A stretch of 64,000 bases of DNA from Gammaproteobacteria bacterium (lineage in GTDB: Bacteria > Pseudomonadota > Gammaproteobacteria > Burkholderiales > Gallionellaceae), in contig JAHJNJ010000041.1 in assembly GCA_018820925.1 (NCBI GenBank), forward strand, positions 1 to 64,000, in the 5' to 3' direction. The translations under genes were made by a program, and so were the position numbers. Shown here piece by piece: positions 25,813-35,911 of the stretch. Every line of letters begins with the position of its first letter. The first letter of the stretch is position 1. The notes under the pieces were generated by a model. It did not search any database. It saw nothing but the letters and a program-made list of their open reading frames with translations, and was not told the origin of the DNA.

Positions 25813-27018
25813 TTAATACTGGTGCGCCCCATGCGCGCCCAGACTCATGATGTATTGCACGAATAACTGGTTGTCCGGCAGTCCTTGGCGCGAGTTGTCA
25901 TGCGCCAGTTGCAGGCGCAGGCGCGAGAATTCGCTCGGGCTGTAATCCAGCATCCAGGTGATGCGCGACGGGTTGTAGGCGTAGTCGGCGATGACGTTGG
26001 CAGCGTTCGCCGCACCCACTTGTGCGACGCCCGGGTCGAGCCGGTCATAGCGCAAACCGCTGCGCCAGCGCGGCATGAACTGGTAAACGCCCTGCACATA
26101 CCAGCCGCTTTGCGTGACGGAGTAGGTGTCGGTGACGTTCGCAGTCCCAGTGTCGTAAGTCAGCTCGCCATTTTCCTTGCGCCGGAAATATTCGCCCTGC
26201 ACTTTTAAATAGCGGTCGCGGACATTGCCGTCGGGCGCGTATTTCCACACGAAATCCATCCCCACCGTCTGGCTGTCGCCGCTGAACAGATTGGTCACCG
26301 CGTTGCCGCCCAGGTCGGGCACGTCGGTGCTTTCGGCATCGACACGGCGTGTGCGGTGCAGCGAGGCGCCCGCACGCCAGCTATGTTCGATGCCGATGTC
26401 GTCGCCGATATGCACAAACACGACTCCCGCACCGCTGCCGTTCTTCGCGCGTTCCGTGCCGGGGAAGCCGCGACCCTTGCCGGTTTCACCGCCGATCTCA
26501 ACGAACATCTCGGTCGGTGCCAGCCACTTGAGTTGCACGCCGTCTTCGGCCAATTGGTTCTCCCACAGCACGGCATACACCAGCGGCTGATCGGTGAAAT
26601 CCCAGGCATGCGCGTGCTGCTCATTGAGATAACCCAGGCCGGAAAAATAGCGGCCGAATTTGAGATTGAACCCCTCGCCCAGCGAAGAGGTCTGCACGAA
26701 CGCATTCTCCACGCTGACGCCGCCTTCCGGGGCCAGCGCCAACGTGGCGACGCCGCGAAACTGCGGATCGATGCTGGCGGAGATGCCCATCTCCGATTCG
26801 CCGAGATTGAAGCCCTGCTCGTGTCCCGGATTGGGGTTCATGGCGAAACCGGTGGCGGGTATCGCGGGATCGCGCTGCAAGCTGCCGTAGGTGCCGGACA
26901 GGATGAGCGAAAAGGCCGGATTGAAGGTATTTGCGCTGCCCGATTCGGCAGCAAAAGCGCCGAGGGAAAGGCTCAGCAGTACAGCGATAGCGGTATTCGA
27001 ACAGAAGTTCTTGAACAT
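25813..27018 (-). CDS. Predicted outer-membrane beta-barrel protein linked to metal uptake
   Basis: About 401 residues from the ATG at 27018, which has GGAG seven bases upstream (a nearby alternative start at 27033 lacks one). Signal peptide MFKNFCSNTAIAVLLSLSLGAFA, then alternating hydrophobic/polar strands (LKFGRYFSGLGYLNEQHAHAW is a typical loop), ending in LFVQYIMSLGAHGAHQY. It resembles uncharacterised porin-like proteins that accompany ZnuA-type genes. Function in metal passage across the outer membrane is inference from the neighbours. Confidence 0.7.
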   Translation of the reverse strand: MFKNFCSNTAIAVLLSLSLGAFAAESGSANTFNPAFSLILSGTYGSLQRDPAIPATGFAMNPNPGHEQGFNLGESEMGISASIDPQFRGVATLALAPEGGVSVENAFVQTSSLGEGFNLKFGRYFSGLGYLNEQHAHAWDFTDQPLVYAVLWENQLAEDGVQLKWLAPTEMFVEIGGETGKGRGFPGTERAKNGSGAGVVFVHIGDDIGIEHSWRAGASLHRTRRVDAESTDVPDLGGNAVTNLFSGDSQTVGMDFVWKYAPDGNVRDRYLKVQGEYFRRKENGELTYDTGTANVTDTYSVTQSGWYVQGVYQFMPRWRSGLRYDRLDPGVAQVGAANAANVIADYAYNPSRITWMLDYSPSEFSRLRLQLAHDNSRQGLPDNQLFVQYIMSLGAHGAHQY

Positions 27019-27060
27019 GTTTTGCTCCAACAAAAATAGTGATCAAAGCTTGCGTTTCTT

Positions 27061-27123
27061 GCAGGAGCCAGCTGGTTGGCGAAGATTGATTCAGATGCCC
27101 TTCGCGAGAAAGCTTGCTCCTGC
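27061..27123. repeat. REP-like element GCAGGAGC...GCTCCTGC
   Basis: GCAGGAGCCAGCTGGTTGGCGAAG and CTTCGCGAGAAAGCTTGCTCCTGC form a long imperfect hairpin, resembling REP elements of Pseudomonas and relatives. It is between the outer-membrane protein gene and the DUF2946-like gene. Confidence 0.75.
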
Positions 27124-27146
27124 CTGTCGTGGGCTGTTAATTGGAA

Positions 27147-27458
27147 TCAAGCGGAGCGGGGCGGTGCGCGTGCCGTGAACGCGGCGAATGTGATTGAGTG
27201 GAATGAAACAAAATGCGCAGTGTGAGTTTCTTCGAAAGACGAAGCGAAATCGAACGAGACGTGACTACTGCCGATCGCACCGCCGATCTGCGCATAAACC
27301 GCGCACAAGTCGCAATGCTGGTGGTGGGGCAGGGATTGGTCCTGCGACTGTTCGGCCAGCACATGCGAAATGGTGTGCATCACCGCGCCTTGCTGGGCGA
27401 ATAGCAGGGCGAAAACGAGCAGGGATTTCAGAAAGGCAGAGCGCAACATGCGGTGCAT
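27147..27458 (-). CDS. Small exported His/Cys-rich protein (DUF2946-like)
   Basis: 103 residues with an N-terminal hydrophobic segment (AFLKSLLVFALLFAQQGAV). The middle holds MHTISHVLAEQ and LPHHQHCDLCAVYAQIGG, a His/Cys cluster like that of DUF2946 proteins, which often sit beside metal-uptake and TonB-receptor genes. Direct metal binding is plausible from the HHxHCxxC motif but not shown. It lies between the outer-membrane protein gene and the tonB-like gene on the same strand. Confidence 0.7.
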   Translation of the reverse strand: MHRMLRSAFLKSLLVFALLFAQQGAVMHTISHVLAEQSQDQSLPHHQHCDLCAVYAQIGGAIGSSHVSFDFASSFEETHTAHFVSFHSITFAAFTARAPPRSA

Positions 27459-27545
27459 TCTAGTTGCAATCTATCGGCATTCCAAGTGTGGGACGAACGC
27501 GGATGTATCCTGGATATTTGACAGCTTTTATTTCGCTCTTTGACG

Positions 27546-28421
27546 CTATTCGCTTTCCAGCTTATCCGTAGAAGTAAATATCCAGGTGCGCGTGATGCTG
27601 ATCACGTCGGTGTCCTTGCGAATATCCGGCGGGAAGGGGGCGAAGGGTGCGGCGAGTTTGACGATGCGAATGGCGGAGGCGTCGAGGATGCGCTGGCCGG
27701 AGGGACGGTTGATCTCGATGCTTTCCACGCTGCCGTCGGAGCGGATATTGACGGTGAGGGCGAGTTTGCCGTAGATCTTGTCGCGGCGTGCCACTTCGGG
27801 ATAGTTCAGGTTGCCGATGCGTTCGACCTTGGCGCGCCAGTCTTCGACATATTGGGCGTAGCGGTATTCCTGCGTGCGGGCGCCGATGAATTTGCGGCGC
27901 GGCAATTTTTCATACATGTCGAGGCTTTTGTTGATCTGTGCCTCCAGGCGCGCAATTTCCAGCGAGCGTTGCACCAGGTCGTGCCCGTTGAAACCGGAGT
28001 TGTCCTGCTGCTGTTTCTGGGTCTGGTTTTCCGCTACGCTGTAGTCGCTTTTGCGGCGCGTGAGCAGGCGTTTTGTTTCCTGTTCCAGTTGGCGCAGATG
28101 TTGCGCAACCTGCTCCGGCGTGAAGCGTTTGGCATTGCCGAGAACCGGGAAGGGGGTCTTGGCGCTATGTTGGTCTTCCGTGTTGCCGCCGCCGTCGAGG
28201 TTGTTCTGTGCGTAAGCGGTGGCGCTATTCGGCCTGCCGCTCGATTTGCTGTTGACCAGTACGACTTCCAGCGGCTGGCTGACGATGGGGATGTTTTTCC
28301 AGTCAGGCACGACGAAGCCGACGCCGAACAGGACGAAAGCATGCAGGCCGAGCGAGACCAGCGCGGAGAACGACAGTCGCGGCTTGGGTTGTTGCAGCAA
28401 TTCGGCAGGTGCAAAACTCAT
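27546..28421 (-). CDS. TonB-family energy transducer
   Basis: 291 residues: one N-terminal membrane helix (about 16-40, FSALVSLGLHAFVLFGVGFVV), a long periplasmic helical/Gln-rich linker, and a C-terminal TonB domain (about 200-285) with YPEVARRDKIYGKLALTVNI, DGSVESIEINRPSG and ILDASAIRIVKLAAPFAPFP. It would couple the proton gradient to outer-membrane transport. No exbB/exbD is adjacent; the similar TolQR pair lies about 8 kb away. The ATG overlaps the stop of the RNB exonuclease gene by 4 bp, an unusual coupling. Confidence 0.88.
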   Translation of the reverse strand: MSFAPAELLQQPKPRLSFSALVSLGLHAFVLFGVGFVVPDWKNIPIVSQPLEVVLVNSKSSGRPNSATAYAQNNLDGGGNTEDQHSAKTPFPVLGNAKRFTPEQVAQHLRQLEQETKRLLTRRKSDYSVAENQTQKQQQDNSGFNGHDLVQRSLEIARLEAQINKSLDMYEKLPRRKFIGARTQEYRYAQYVEDWRAKVERIGNLNYPEVARRDKIYGKLALTVNIRSDGSVESIEINRPSGQRILDASAIRIVKLAAPFAPFPPDIRKDTDVISITRTWIFTSTDKLESE

Positions 28422-30388
28422 GCGGCAACCTCAATGCTGGCCACATAACGTGCATCGAAATTCAGGTCGAGCAAATCGATGTCGCCGATTTCCAGGGTGA
28501 CTTTGGTGTTGGGCGGTGTTTCCGGGAGCGAAGGGATGCGCCCGATCAGCGGGATGTCGGCCAGCTTGACCAGGTTCTCGCGCAGAACAATTGCAGGAAC
28601 GACAAGTTCGCGAAGCGATTCGTTTGCCCCCTCGCCCGCCGGAATTGAAGAATGATCTTCTCGTTCGCCTCCTCGCCCGCTTGCGGGAGAGGATTGAGGA
28701 GAGGGTAAGCGGGTGAGGGCTTCCAACTTTTCCTTTTCCTGTTGCAGCCAGCGCAAGCACCAGTAGCGTTCCATGTTGCGCTGGAATTCGTTGTAGGTGG
28801 TGTAGGCGGTGTCGAAGTCGCGCAGGATGGTGAACAGCGCGGTGTCGTTTTTGGCGTAGGCAGGGGTTTCGCCGCGCAATACGCTGAGGATCTGGCGCTG
28901 GTTCACCAGATCGACGTAGCGGCGCAACGGCGAGCTCGACCACGCGTAGTGCGCCACGCCCAGGCCCTGATGCGGCGCGGCGACGGTGCTCATTTTTACC
29001 TTGCCGTTGTTTTGCGTGCGGTAGATGCCGGCCACCTTGTTGTCGTCCAGCAGTTTGCCCCAGGTGCTGTTGGCCAGGATCATCAGTTCCGACACCACCT
29101 TGTCGATGGGCGAGCCGCGCAGGCGCTGGCCGATGGTGACGCGGTCGTTCACGACATCAAAGGTGTAGTCGATCTGCTGTGTGCTGTTGTCGGCGGATTT
29201 GCCGCGCATGGCTTCCAGCTTGTTGGCGAAGTCCCACAGCAGTTTGAGTTCGGTTGCGTAGGCGTAATCGAGCTTGCCCGCGGCCAGCGTTTCTTCGTTG
29301 AACAGGGGTTCCAGCGTGTCGTGGCGCAGGTTGGCGGCGATGTGCAGGCGTTCGATGCGGCTCTCGCTGTTCACGATCTCCAGCGCCTCGTTCACCTCCA
29401 CATACAGGGAGAGTGCGGGGCTGACCCGGTCCGCGCACAGCGTGAAGGCCTGCACCACGTTGTCCGGCAGCATGGTGATCTTGTCTCCGGGCATGTACAC
29501 GGTGGACATGCGTTGCGCGGCGATGACATCGATGGGCGAACCGGGGGCGATGCCCAACGTGGGCGCGGCAATGTGCACGCCGATGCGCCAGTTGCCGTTG
29601 GGCAGCTTTTCCAGCGAGAACGCGTCGTCGATCTCGGTGGTGCTGGCATCGTCGATGCTGAAGGCGTTGACCGTTGCCAGCGGCAATTCGGGGTGTTCTT
29701 CCACCGTGACTTCGGGGAAGCCGGTGCCGCGCGGGAAGTTTTCGAACAGGAACTTGTTCAGGTGGTAGTCGTGCGTGGACGGCAGCGCGCCGCACTTTTC
29801 CAGCAGGTGCGCTGCAGACAAATGCGTGGCGGCGCAGGCGGCTTCCAGCGCCTTGACTTCGATGGTGTTGCGATCCGGTTTGTACAGGATCATGGACAGG
29901 TGCTCGGCGAATTCTGCCGGCAGTTGGAAGTTGCCGAGTTGTTCGGTATAGCGCGCTTGCAGTTCGGCTTGCAGGCGTTTCTTTTCCACGCTGGCGAGCG
30001 CGGCTTTCAGTGCATCGGGCGGCGCGGCCTTGTAGCGGCCTTTGCCTTTTTTGTAGAAGTGCATGGGCGAGCCATGCAGACGGATCAAGGCGCCCGCCGC
30101 CTCAATGGGATTGGGGACGTGGCCGAAATAATCCTGGGCCAGGGTGCCGAATTCGAATTCGTCGGGAGGCGAGGCTTCCCACAGGAAGTCCACGTCGATG
30201 CCGGCGGCCACTAGCTCCGCCTGGCTCATGAATTCGGACAGGCCGGGCTGGGCGAAGCGCAGCATGACGTTGGCCGATTTGATCTTGCTGCGCTTGCCGT
30301 GGGTGTTCTCGACCTGCAGGGAGGTGGTGTTGTCGGTAAGGATATTGCCGACCTTGAAACCACCGTCTTCTTCGTAAAATATGTTCAT
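28418..30388 (-). CDS. RNB-family exoribonuclease (RNase II/R type) with a repeat-derived insertion
   Basis: 656 residues from the ATG at 30388 (MNIFYEEDGGFKVGN). The RNB catalytic domain (about 230-530) is marked by NAFSIDDASTTEIDDAFSLE, where the clustered Asp residues bind Mg2+, by IAAPTLGIAPGS and MPGDKITMLPDNVVQAFTL, and by YAWSSSPLRRYVDLVNQRQ. It degrades RNA 3' to 5'. Near the C-terminus about 32 residues (containing LPSPQSSPASGRG and IPAGEGANES) are the in-frame translation of a G/C-rich palindromic repeat at about 28618-28718, just before an S1-like region. The gene remains open, so the insertion was tolerated. Confidence 0.9.
   Translation of the reverse strand: MNIFYEEDGGFKVGNILTDNTTSLQVENTHGKRSKIKSANVMLRFAQPGLSEFMSQAELVAAGIDVDFLWEASPPDEFEFGTLAQDYFGHVPNPIEAAGALIRLHGSPMHFYKKGKGRYKAAPPDALKAALASVEKKRLQAELQARYTEQLGNFQLPAEFAEHLSMILYKPDRNTIEVKALEAACAATHLSAAHLLEKCGALPSTHDYHLNKFLFENFPRGTGFPEVTVEEHPELPLATVNAFSIDDASTTEIDDAFSLEKLPNGNWRIGVHIAAPTLGIAPGSPIDVIAAQRMSTVYMPGDKITMLPDNVVQAFTLCADRVSPALSLYVEVNEALEIVNSESRIERLHIAANLRHDTLEPLFNEETLAAGKLDYAYATELKLLWDFANKLEAMRGKSADNSTQQIDYTFDVVNDRVTIGQRLRGSPIDKVVSELMILANSTWGKLLDDNKVAGIYRTQNNGKVKMSTVAAPHQGLGVAHYAWSSSPLRRYVDLVNQRQILSVLRGETPAYAKNDTALFTILRDFDTAYTTYNEFQRNMERYWCLRWLQQEKEKLEALTRLPSPQSSPASGRGGEREDHSSIPAGEGANESLRELVVPAIVLRENLVKLADIPLIGRIPSLPETPPNTKVTLEIGDIDLLDLNFDARYVASIEVAA
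28618..28718. repeat. Palindromic repeat inserted in the RNB exonuclease gene
   Basis: C-rich blocks CCCCCTCGCCCGCC and CCTCCTCGCCCGCTTGCGGGAG with G-rich complement GAGGAGAGGG...GCGGGTGAGGG. It is read through in frame and yields a Ser/Pro/Gly-rich insertion near the C-terminus of the enzyme. Confidence 0.8.
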
Positions 30389-30519
30389 TGGCAAGTGCTG
30401 AAAAAAATCAGGCGGATTATAACCTGCCGGCCTGCCGCTGAACTTCCTTCGTGTTAGCCTGTCTGCACGGGCACTGCCTGATTAACAGGCAGGTTCAATA
30501 ACAATACGGGAGCGCAAGT

Positions 30520-30993
30520 ATGAAAATGTTTTCAAGAATGATAGTGGCTGGCTGTCTGCTATGTGCCGCACCGCTGGTGCAGGCTTGTGATGTCAAAAAC
30601 GGAGAATGCGGCGGGGAATCCTTCGAGGCGCTGGACAAGAACGCCGACGGCGCGATCAGCCAGAAGGAGTTCGAGGCCTTCCATGGCGCCCTTTTCAGGA
30701 AAATGGACAAGAGCGGCGACGGCAAGCTTACCCGGCAGGAACTGGATGGCGTGCATGAGAAAATGGCGGATAAGTGCGATGTGAGCTTCGACAAACGTTT
30801 CGACGAGGTCGATATCGACAACGACGGCGGATTGAGCAAGGACGAGGCGGAGATCGGGATGCCGTATCTATTCAAGCGCTTCGACAAGATTGATGCCAAC
30901 AAAGACGGCAAGTTCAGCAAGGAAGAAGTGACCGGCTACATGAAGAAAATGCATGAAAAGCGCGGCGAACCGATGATGATGCGCGAGCAGTAA
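30520..30993 (+). CDS. Exported EF-hand calcium-binding protein
   Basis: 157 residues with a signal peptide (MKMFSRMIVAGCLLCAAPLVQA). Four EF-hand loops are visible: DKNADGAISQKE, DKSGDGKLTRQE, DIDNDGGLSKDE and DANKDGKFSKEE, all with acidic residues at positions 1, 3, 5 and 12. This makes a calmodulin-like periplasmic or secreted Ca2+ binder. Five cysteines are present in or near the signal and N-terminus, perhaps disulphide-linked. It is a single-gene unit, with a hairpin terminator shared with the convergent cytochrome gene. Role unknown. Confidence 0.85.
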   Translation: MKMFSRMIVAGCLLCAAPLVQACDVKNGECGGESFEALDKNADGAISQKEFEAFHGALFRKMDKSGDGKLTRQELDGVHEKMADKCDVSFDKRFDEVDIDNDGGLSKDEAEIGMPYLFKRFDKIDANKDGKFSKEEVTGYMKKMHEKRGEPMMMREQ

Positions 30994-31024
30994 CTTAATT
31001 CCCGGAAATAGCCGACGCCAAGCC

Positions 31025-31051
31025 AGCAGGCCAGCTTCAAGCTGGCCTGCT
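31025..31051. terminator. Bidirectional intrinsic terminator between EF-hand and cytochrome c genes
   Basis: Perfect 11-bp stem AGCAGGCCAGC/GCTGGCCTGCT with a TTCAA loop; GCATTTTGC follows on the plus strand. Located between convergent genes. Confidence 0.75.
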
Positions 31052-31065
31052 GCATTTTGCAGTGC

Positions 31066-31377
31066 TTATTTGAGGGTGAGGATGTAGGCGATGGAGGTCT
31101 TCAGGTCATCATCGCTCACGGTGGCTGGTGCCGGTGCCATTTGCACGGTTCCCCAGTTGCCGCCCCCGCCGGCGCGCACCTTCTTCGCCAGCGTGGCAAC
31201 AGCGCCCTTGGTACCCTTGTATTTGGCCGCGATATCCTTAAGTGCCGGGCCCACGAGTTTTTTTTCCACGGTATGGCAGGCAAAGCAGCCGCTCTTCCTG
31301 AGCAAGGCTTCGTCGGCAAGCGCGTTGCCCGCAAGCAGCAAACCGGTAGATACAATCAACAAATGACGAAACTTCAT
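31066..31377 (-). CDS. Small periplasmic monohaem cytochrome c (class I, c551/c552-like)
   Basis: 103 residues. Signal peptide MKFRHLLIVSTGLLLAGNALA, then SGCFACHTVEKKLVGPAL with the CXXCH haem motif (about residues 31-35) and a likely Met axial ligand in GTVQMAPAPATVS. The size and KGAVATLAKKVRAGGGGNWG segment fit cytochromes c551/c552 that shuttle electrons in the periplasm. In an iron oxidiser it could carry electrons from the outer-membrane conduit to a terminal oxidase; that link is inference. Convergent with the EF-hand gene. Confidence 0.92.
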   Translation of the reverse strand: MKFRHLLIVSTGLLLAGNALADEALLRKSGCFACHTVEKKLVGPALKDIAAKYKGTKGAVATLAKKVRAGGGGNWGTVQMAPAPATVSDDDLKTSIAYILTLK

Positions 31378-31533
31378 GGAGGACTCCTTCGGATTGAGAT
31401 AACGATATAAAGCCTATAGCGGCAGGTTCCCGTATTTCTTGATTCAAGTCAATTGCCTGTCGGGGTAGTGGTTTTGGTCAATAGGGCGCGGAATGTTACC
31501 ATCCGCCATATTTCGTATATTCGGGGAATTTTC

Positions 31534-32259
31534 ATGGCCGGCCACAGTAAATGGGCGAACATTCAACACCGCAAAGGGCGCCAGGATGCCAAGCGCGGAC
31601 AAATATTCACGCGCCTGATCAAGGAGATCACCGTTGCGGCGAAACTGGGCGGCAGCGATCCGGATATCAATGCCCGTCTGCGCCTGGCGATGGAAAAGGC
31701 CTACGACCAGAATATGCCCAAGGACAACGTCGAACGCGCCATCAAGCGCGGGGCGGGCGAGCTGGAAGGCGTGGACTACATGGAGTTGCGCTACGAAGGC
31801 TACGGCATCGGCGGCGCGGCGGTCATGGTGGATTGCATGACCGACAACAAGACGCGCACGGTGGCCGACGTGCGCCATGCCTTCACCAAATACGGCGGCA
31901 ACCTCGGCACCGATGGTTCCGTTTCCTTCCTGTTCAAGCACTGCGGCCAGATGATCTTCGCGCCGGGTACCGACGAGAATGCGTTGATGGAAGTGGCGCT
32001 GGATGCGGGCGCGGAAGACATCATCAATAACGACGACGGCAGTATCGAAGTCATTACCTCGCCGCACGATTTTGTGGCGGTGAAGCAGCGTCTGGAAGCG
32101 GCGGGCTTCAAGCCGGAAATGGGCGAAGTCACCATGAAAGCGGAGACCGATGTCGAATTGACTGGCGACGACGCGGTACGCATGCAAAAACTGCTGGACG
32201 CGCTGGAAGACCTCGGGGATGTGCAGGAGGTCTATACCAACGCCGTGCTTGAGGAATGA
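31534..32259 (+). CDS. yebC: YebC/PmpR-family translation or transcription factor
   Basis: 241 residues from the ATG at 31534, giving the hallmark [15 protein letters not shown]. Other family segments: [57 protein letters not shown]. Length is typical. YebC proteins have been described both as transcription regulators and, more recently, as ribosome-associated factors that relieve stalling at proline-rich stretches. It precedes ruvC as in many proteobacteria, but a 100-bp palindromic repeat separates them here. Confidence 0.96.
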   Translation: MAGHSKWANIQHRKGRQDAKRGQIFTRLIKEITVAAKLGGSDPDINARLRLAMEKAYDQNMPKDNVERAIKRGAGELEGVDYMELRYEGYGIGGAAVMVDCMTDNKTRTVADVRHAFTKYGGNLGTDGSVSFLFKHCGQMIFAPGTDENALMEVALDAGAEDIINNDDGSIEVITSPHDFVAVKQRLEAAGFKPEMGEVTMKAETDVELTGDDAVRMQKLLDALEDLGDVQEVYTNAVLEE

Positions 32260-32284
32260 CAGACGTGAAAGGTGTGGACAGACA

Positions 32285-32383
32285 GTGAAAGGTGAAATGT
32301 GAAACGTGAAACGAAAACCCTCCCGGCAGGGAGGGTGGCGCAAAGCGCCGGGTGGGCATCACGTTTCACATTTCACTTTTCAC
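32285..32383. repeat. Palindromic repeat between yebC and ruvC
   Basis: Outer arms GTGAAAGGTGAAATGTGAAA and TTTCACATTTCACTTTTCAC, with an inner CCCTCCCGGCAGGGAGGG hairpin and GGCGCAAAGCGCC. It ends just before the ruvC ribosome-binding site and may influence ruvC expression. Confidence 0.85.
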
Positions 32384-32396
32384 AGGAGAGAGATCA

Positions 32397-32933
32397 GTGA
32401 CTCACTCTCTTGCCACGCGCATCCTCGGCATCGACCCCGGTTTGCGCATCACCGGGTTTGGCGTGCTCGATAAAGAAGGTCAGCACCTGCATTACGTTGC
32501 CAGCGGTTGCATCAAGACGCCGGACGGGGAGTTGCCGGAACGGTTGCGAGTGATCCTGAGCTCGCTGAGCGAGGTCATTGCGCAGCATCAGCCGCAGCAG
32601 GTGGCGGTGGAAAAAGTGTTCGTGAACGTGAATCCGCAGTCCACGCTGCTGCTGGGACAGGCGCGCGGCGCGGCCATCTGCGCGGCGGTGCTGGCCGATC
32701 TGCCGGTGGCGGAATACACGGCGCTGCAGGTAAAACAGGCGGTGGTCGGCAACGGCCACGCCGATAAAGAACAAGTGCAGGCGATGGTGCGGCGGTTGCT
32801 GCAACTATCCGGCACACCCAGCCCCGATGCGGCGGACGCGCTGGCTTGCGCGATCTGCCATGCACACGGCGGCATGGGGCTGGGCGCATTGGCGACCAAA
32901 GGTTTTAGTGTACGAGGAGGAAGACTGGTATGA
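32397..32933 (+). CDS. ruvC: Crossover junction endodeoxyribonuclease RuvC
   Basis: 178 residues beginning at GTG 32397, which has AGGAGAG about 6 bp upstream; frames starting earlier run into the repeat. Catalytic acidic residues appear in [28 protein letters not shown] and [16 protein letters not shown]. RuvC cuts Holliday junctions as a dimer with RuvAB. Its stop overlaps the start of the prenyltransferase gene by 4 bp, so ruvC, that gene, ruvA and ruvB form one coupled operon. Confidence 0.96.
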   Translation: MTHSLATRILGIDPGLRITGFGVLDKEGQHLHYVASGCIKTPDGELPERLRVILSSLSEVIAQHQPQQVAVEKVFVNVNPQSTLLLGQARGAAICAAVLADLPVAEYTALQVKQAVVGNGHADKEQVQAMVRRLLQLSGTPSPDAADALACAICHAHGGMGLGALATKGFSVRGGRLV

Positions 32934-33880
32934 CGCAACCGATGGAACCGACGCTCGCAGCATTTCCAAATCCGCTCGCCCGCTATATTGCGGCGACGCG
33001 ACCGGCCTTTCTGACAGCCAGCTTGATGGCTTGCCTGATCGGGCTGGCGAGCGCCTGGCATAGTGATCTTGCTTTCGATATTTCACTTGCGCTGGTCACC
33101 TTGTTGTTTGCGTTGTTGGCTCATGCGGGGGTGAACGTGTTGAACGATTATTATGACGCGCTCAACGGCACCGATGCACAGAATACCGACCGCATCTTTC
33201 CCTTTACGGGCGGCAGCCGTTTTATCCAGAACGGCGTGTTCTCGCCGATGCAGACGCGCAATTACGGTTTTGCGCTGATGGCTTGTGTGGCAGTAGCCGG
33301 ACTGTGGCTGATGGCGCGCTCCGCGCCGCAGTTGATGTATGTAGGCCTTGCCGGATTGTTCATCGGCTGGGCCTATTCCGCACCGCCATTTCGGCTGAAT
33401 AGCCGCGGGTTGGGCGAATTCTGTGTGGCGGCCGGATTTCTCGCCATCACTGTCGGCACCGATTTCGTGCAGCGCAAAGGATTCGACGCGCTGCCGTTCA
33501 TCGCCGGATTGCCCTATGCTTTGCTGGTGACCAATCTGCTCTATATCAACCAGTTTCCCGACCGCACCGCCGACACGGCGGCGGGCAAGTTGCACTGGGT
33601 GGCGCGGTTGCCGGTCCAGTCGGCGCGTTGGGGTTATGCGCTGATCGTGGCGCTGGCGTATGGCTGGCTGCTTCTGAGTGTGCTGCTGGGCTGGTTGCCG
33701 CCGTGGTCGCTGGCTGCCTTTCTCGCGTTGCCATTGAGCGTGAAGGCTGCGCTTTCATTGATGCGCCATGCTACACAGCCGCGCCAACTGGGTGATGCGA
33801 TCAAGGCGACCATCGGTGCCATGATGGTGCATGGCACGTTACTTTCGCTGGCGCTGATATTGAGCAAAGGGAATGCATGA
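32930..33880 (+). CDS. UbiA-family prenyltransferase (MenA-like)
   Basis: 316 residues, about eight membrane helices. The first Asp-rich motif is [14 protein letters not shown] (about 71-84) and the second is [14 protein letters not shown] (about 204-217), both needed for Mg2+-prenyl diphosphate binding in UbiA/MenA enzymes. [13 protein letters not shown] is typical of MenA-type members. It would attach an isoprenoid tail to an aromatic head group, possibly for a quinone. It is inserted between ruvC and ruvA with 4-bp overlaps on both sides, an unusual position. The exact product cannot be told from sequence. Confidence 0.85.
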   Translation: MTQPMEPTLAAFPNPLARYIAATRPAFLTASLMACLIGLASAWHSDLAFDISLALVTLLFALLAHAGVNVLNDYYDALNGTDAQNTDRIFPFTGGSRFIQNGVFSPMQTRNYGFALMACVAVAGLWLMARSAPQLMYVGLAGLFIGWAYSAPPFRLNSRGLGEFCVAAGFLAITVGTDFVQRKGFDALPFIAGLPYALLVTNLLYINQFPDRTADTAAGKLHWVARLPVQSARWGYALIVALAYGWLLLSVLLGWLPPWSLAAFLALPLSVKAALSLMRHATQPRQLGDAIKATIGAMMVHGTLLSLALILSKGNA

Positions 33881-34454
33881 TCGGAAGACTGAGCGGCACG
33901 TTGCTGGAAAAGAACCCGCCGCAGATTTTGCTGGACGTACAGGGCGTGGGCTATGAGGTCGATGTGCCGATGAGCACGTTCTACAATCTGCCCGCCCTCA
34001 ACGAGAAAGTCGTGCTGCACACGCAGCTCATTGTGCGCGAGGACGCGCATCTTCTGTATGGATTCCTGACCCGCGAAGAGCGTGTCGCTTTCCGCCAGTT
34101 GCTCAAGATCAGCGGTGTGGGGCCGAAGCTGGCGCTGTCGGTGTTGTCCGGGCTGAGCATCGGCGACCTCGCGCTTGCCGTGGCAAACAAGGATGCTTCA
34201 CGCCTGACCAAAATCCCCGGCGTGGGCAAGAAGACCGCCGAACGCCTGCTGCTGGAATTGCAGGGCAAGTTTGCGGTGAGCGGCACAAGTGCCTCCAGCG
34301 GCGTCATGGAGGCGACTGCAGGCAACGACATTGTCAATGCGCTGCTGGCGCTGGGTTACAACGAGAAAGAAGCCGACTGGGCAGCTAAACAATTACCCAA
34401 AGAGTCCGGTGTCTCGGACGGCATCCGCCAGGCGCTTAAGTTATTATCCAAAGC

Positions 34455-34458
<4 letters not shown>
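33877..34458 (+). CDS. ruvA: Holliday junction branch migration protein RuvA
   Basis: 193 residues. Domain I begins [20 protein letters not shown]; two helix-hairpin-helix motifs ([17 protein letters not shown] and [19 protein letters not shown]) bind the junction; the C-terminal domain III ([20 protein letters not shown]) contacts RuvB. Length is normal. The ATG overlaps the prenyltransferase stop and its own stop overlaps ruvB, indicating coupling. Confidence 0.97.
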
Positions 34459-35502
<1,044 letters not shown>

Positions 35503-35510
<8 letters not shown>

Positions 35511-35907
35511 GCACAAGGTCTTTTCCTGGCCGGTTCGCGTGTATTTTCAGGATACGGACGCGGGCGGGGTTGTTTATCACGCCAGTTACGTGAACTTTAT
35601 GGAGCGTTCGCGTACAGAGTGGTTGCGCACTTTCGGTTACAGTAACGCGGGGTTGATGAAAGAGCTGGGTGTGGTGTTTGTGGTGCGCTCGCTCAAGCTG
35701 GACTATCTGAAACCGGCCCTGCTGGACGATATGCTTGCGGTGACGTCGCAGGTCAGGGAAGTCGGGCGCAGTCGAATAAACATTCATCAGACCGTGCTGC
35801 GGGGTGAAGAGAAGCTGGTCGAAGGCGAAGTGCATCTGGTGTGTGTGGGTGTGGATACTTTCAAGCCGGTGAGTGTGCCGGATATGTTGCGTAAACAGTG
35901 GGATTAA
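35503..35907 (+). CDS. ybgC: Tol-Pal-associated acyl-CoA thioesterase YbgC
   Basis: 134 residues with a hot-dog fold. The active-site segment is [20 protein letters not shown] (Asp and Tyr/His region), followed by [10 protein letters not shown], both classic for YbgC. It hydrolyses short-chain or acyl-ACP-linked thioesters and is the usual first gene of the tol-pal cluster. It overlaps ruvB by 8 bp and ends 4 bp before the tolQ start. Confidence 0.95.
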
Positions 35908-35911
35908 GCAT

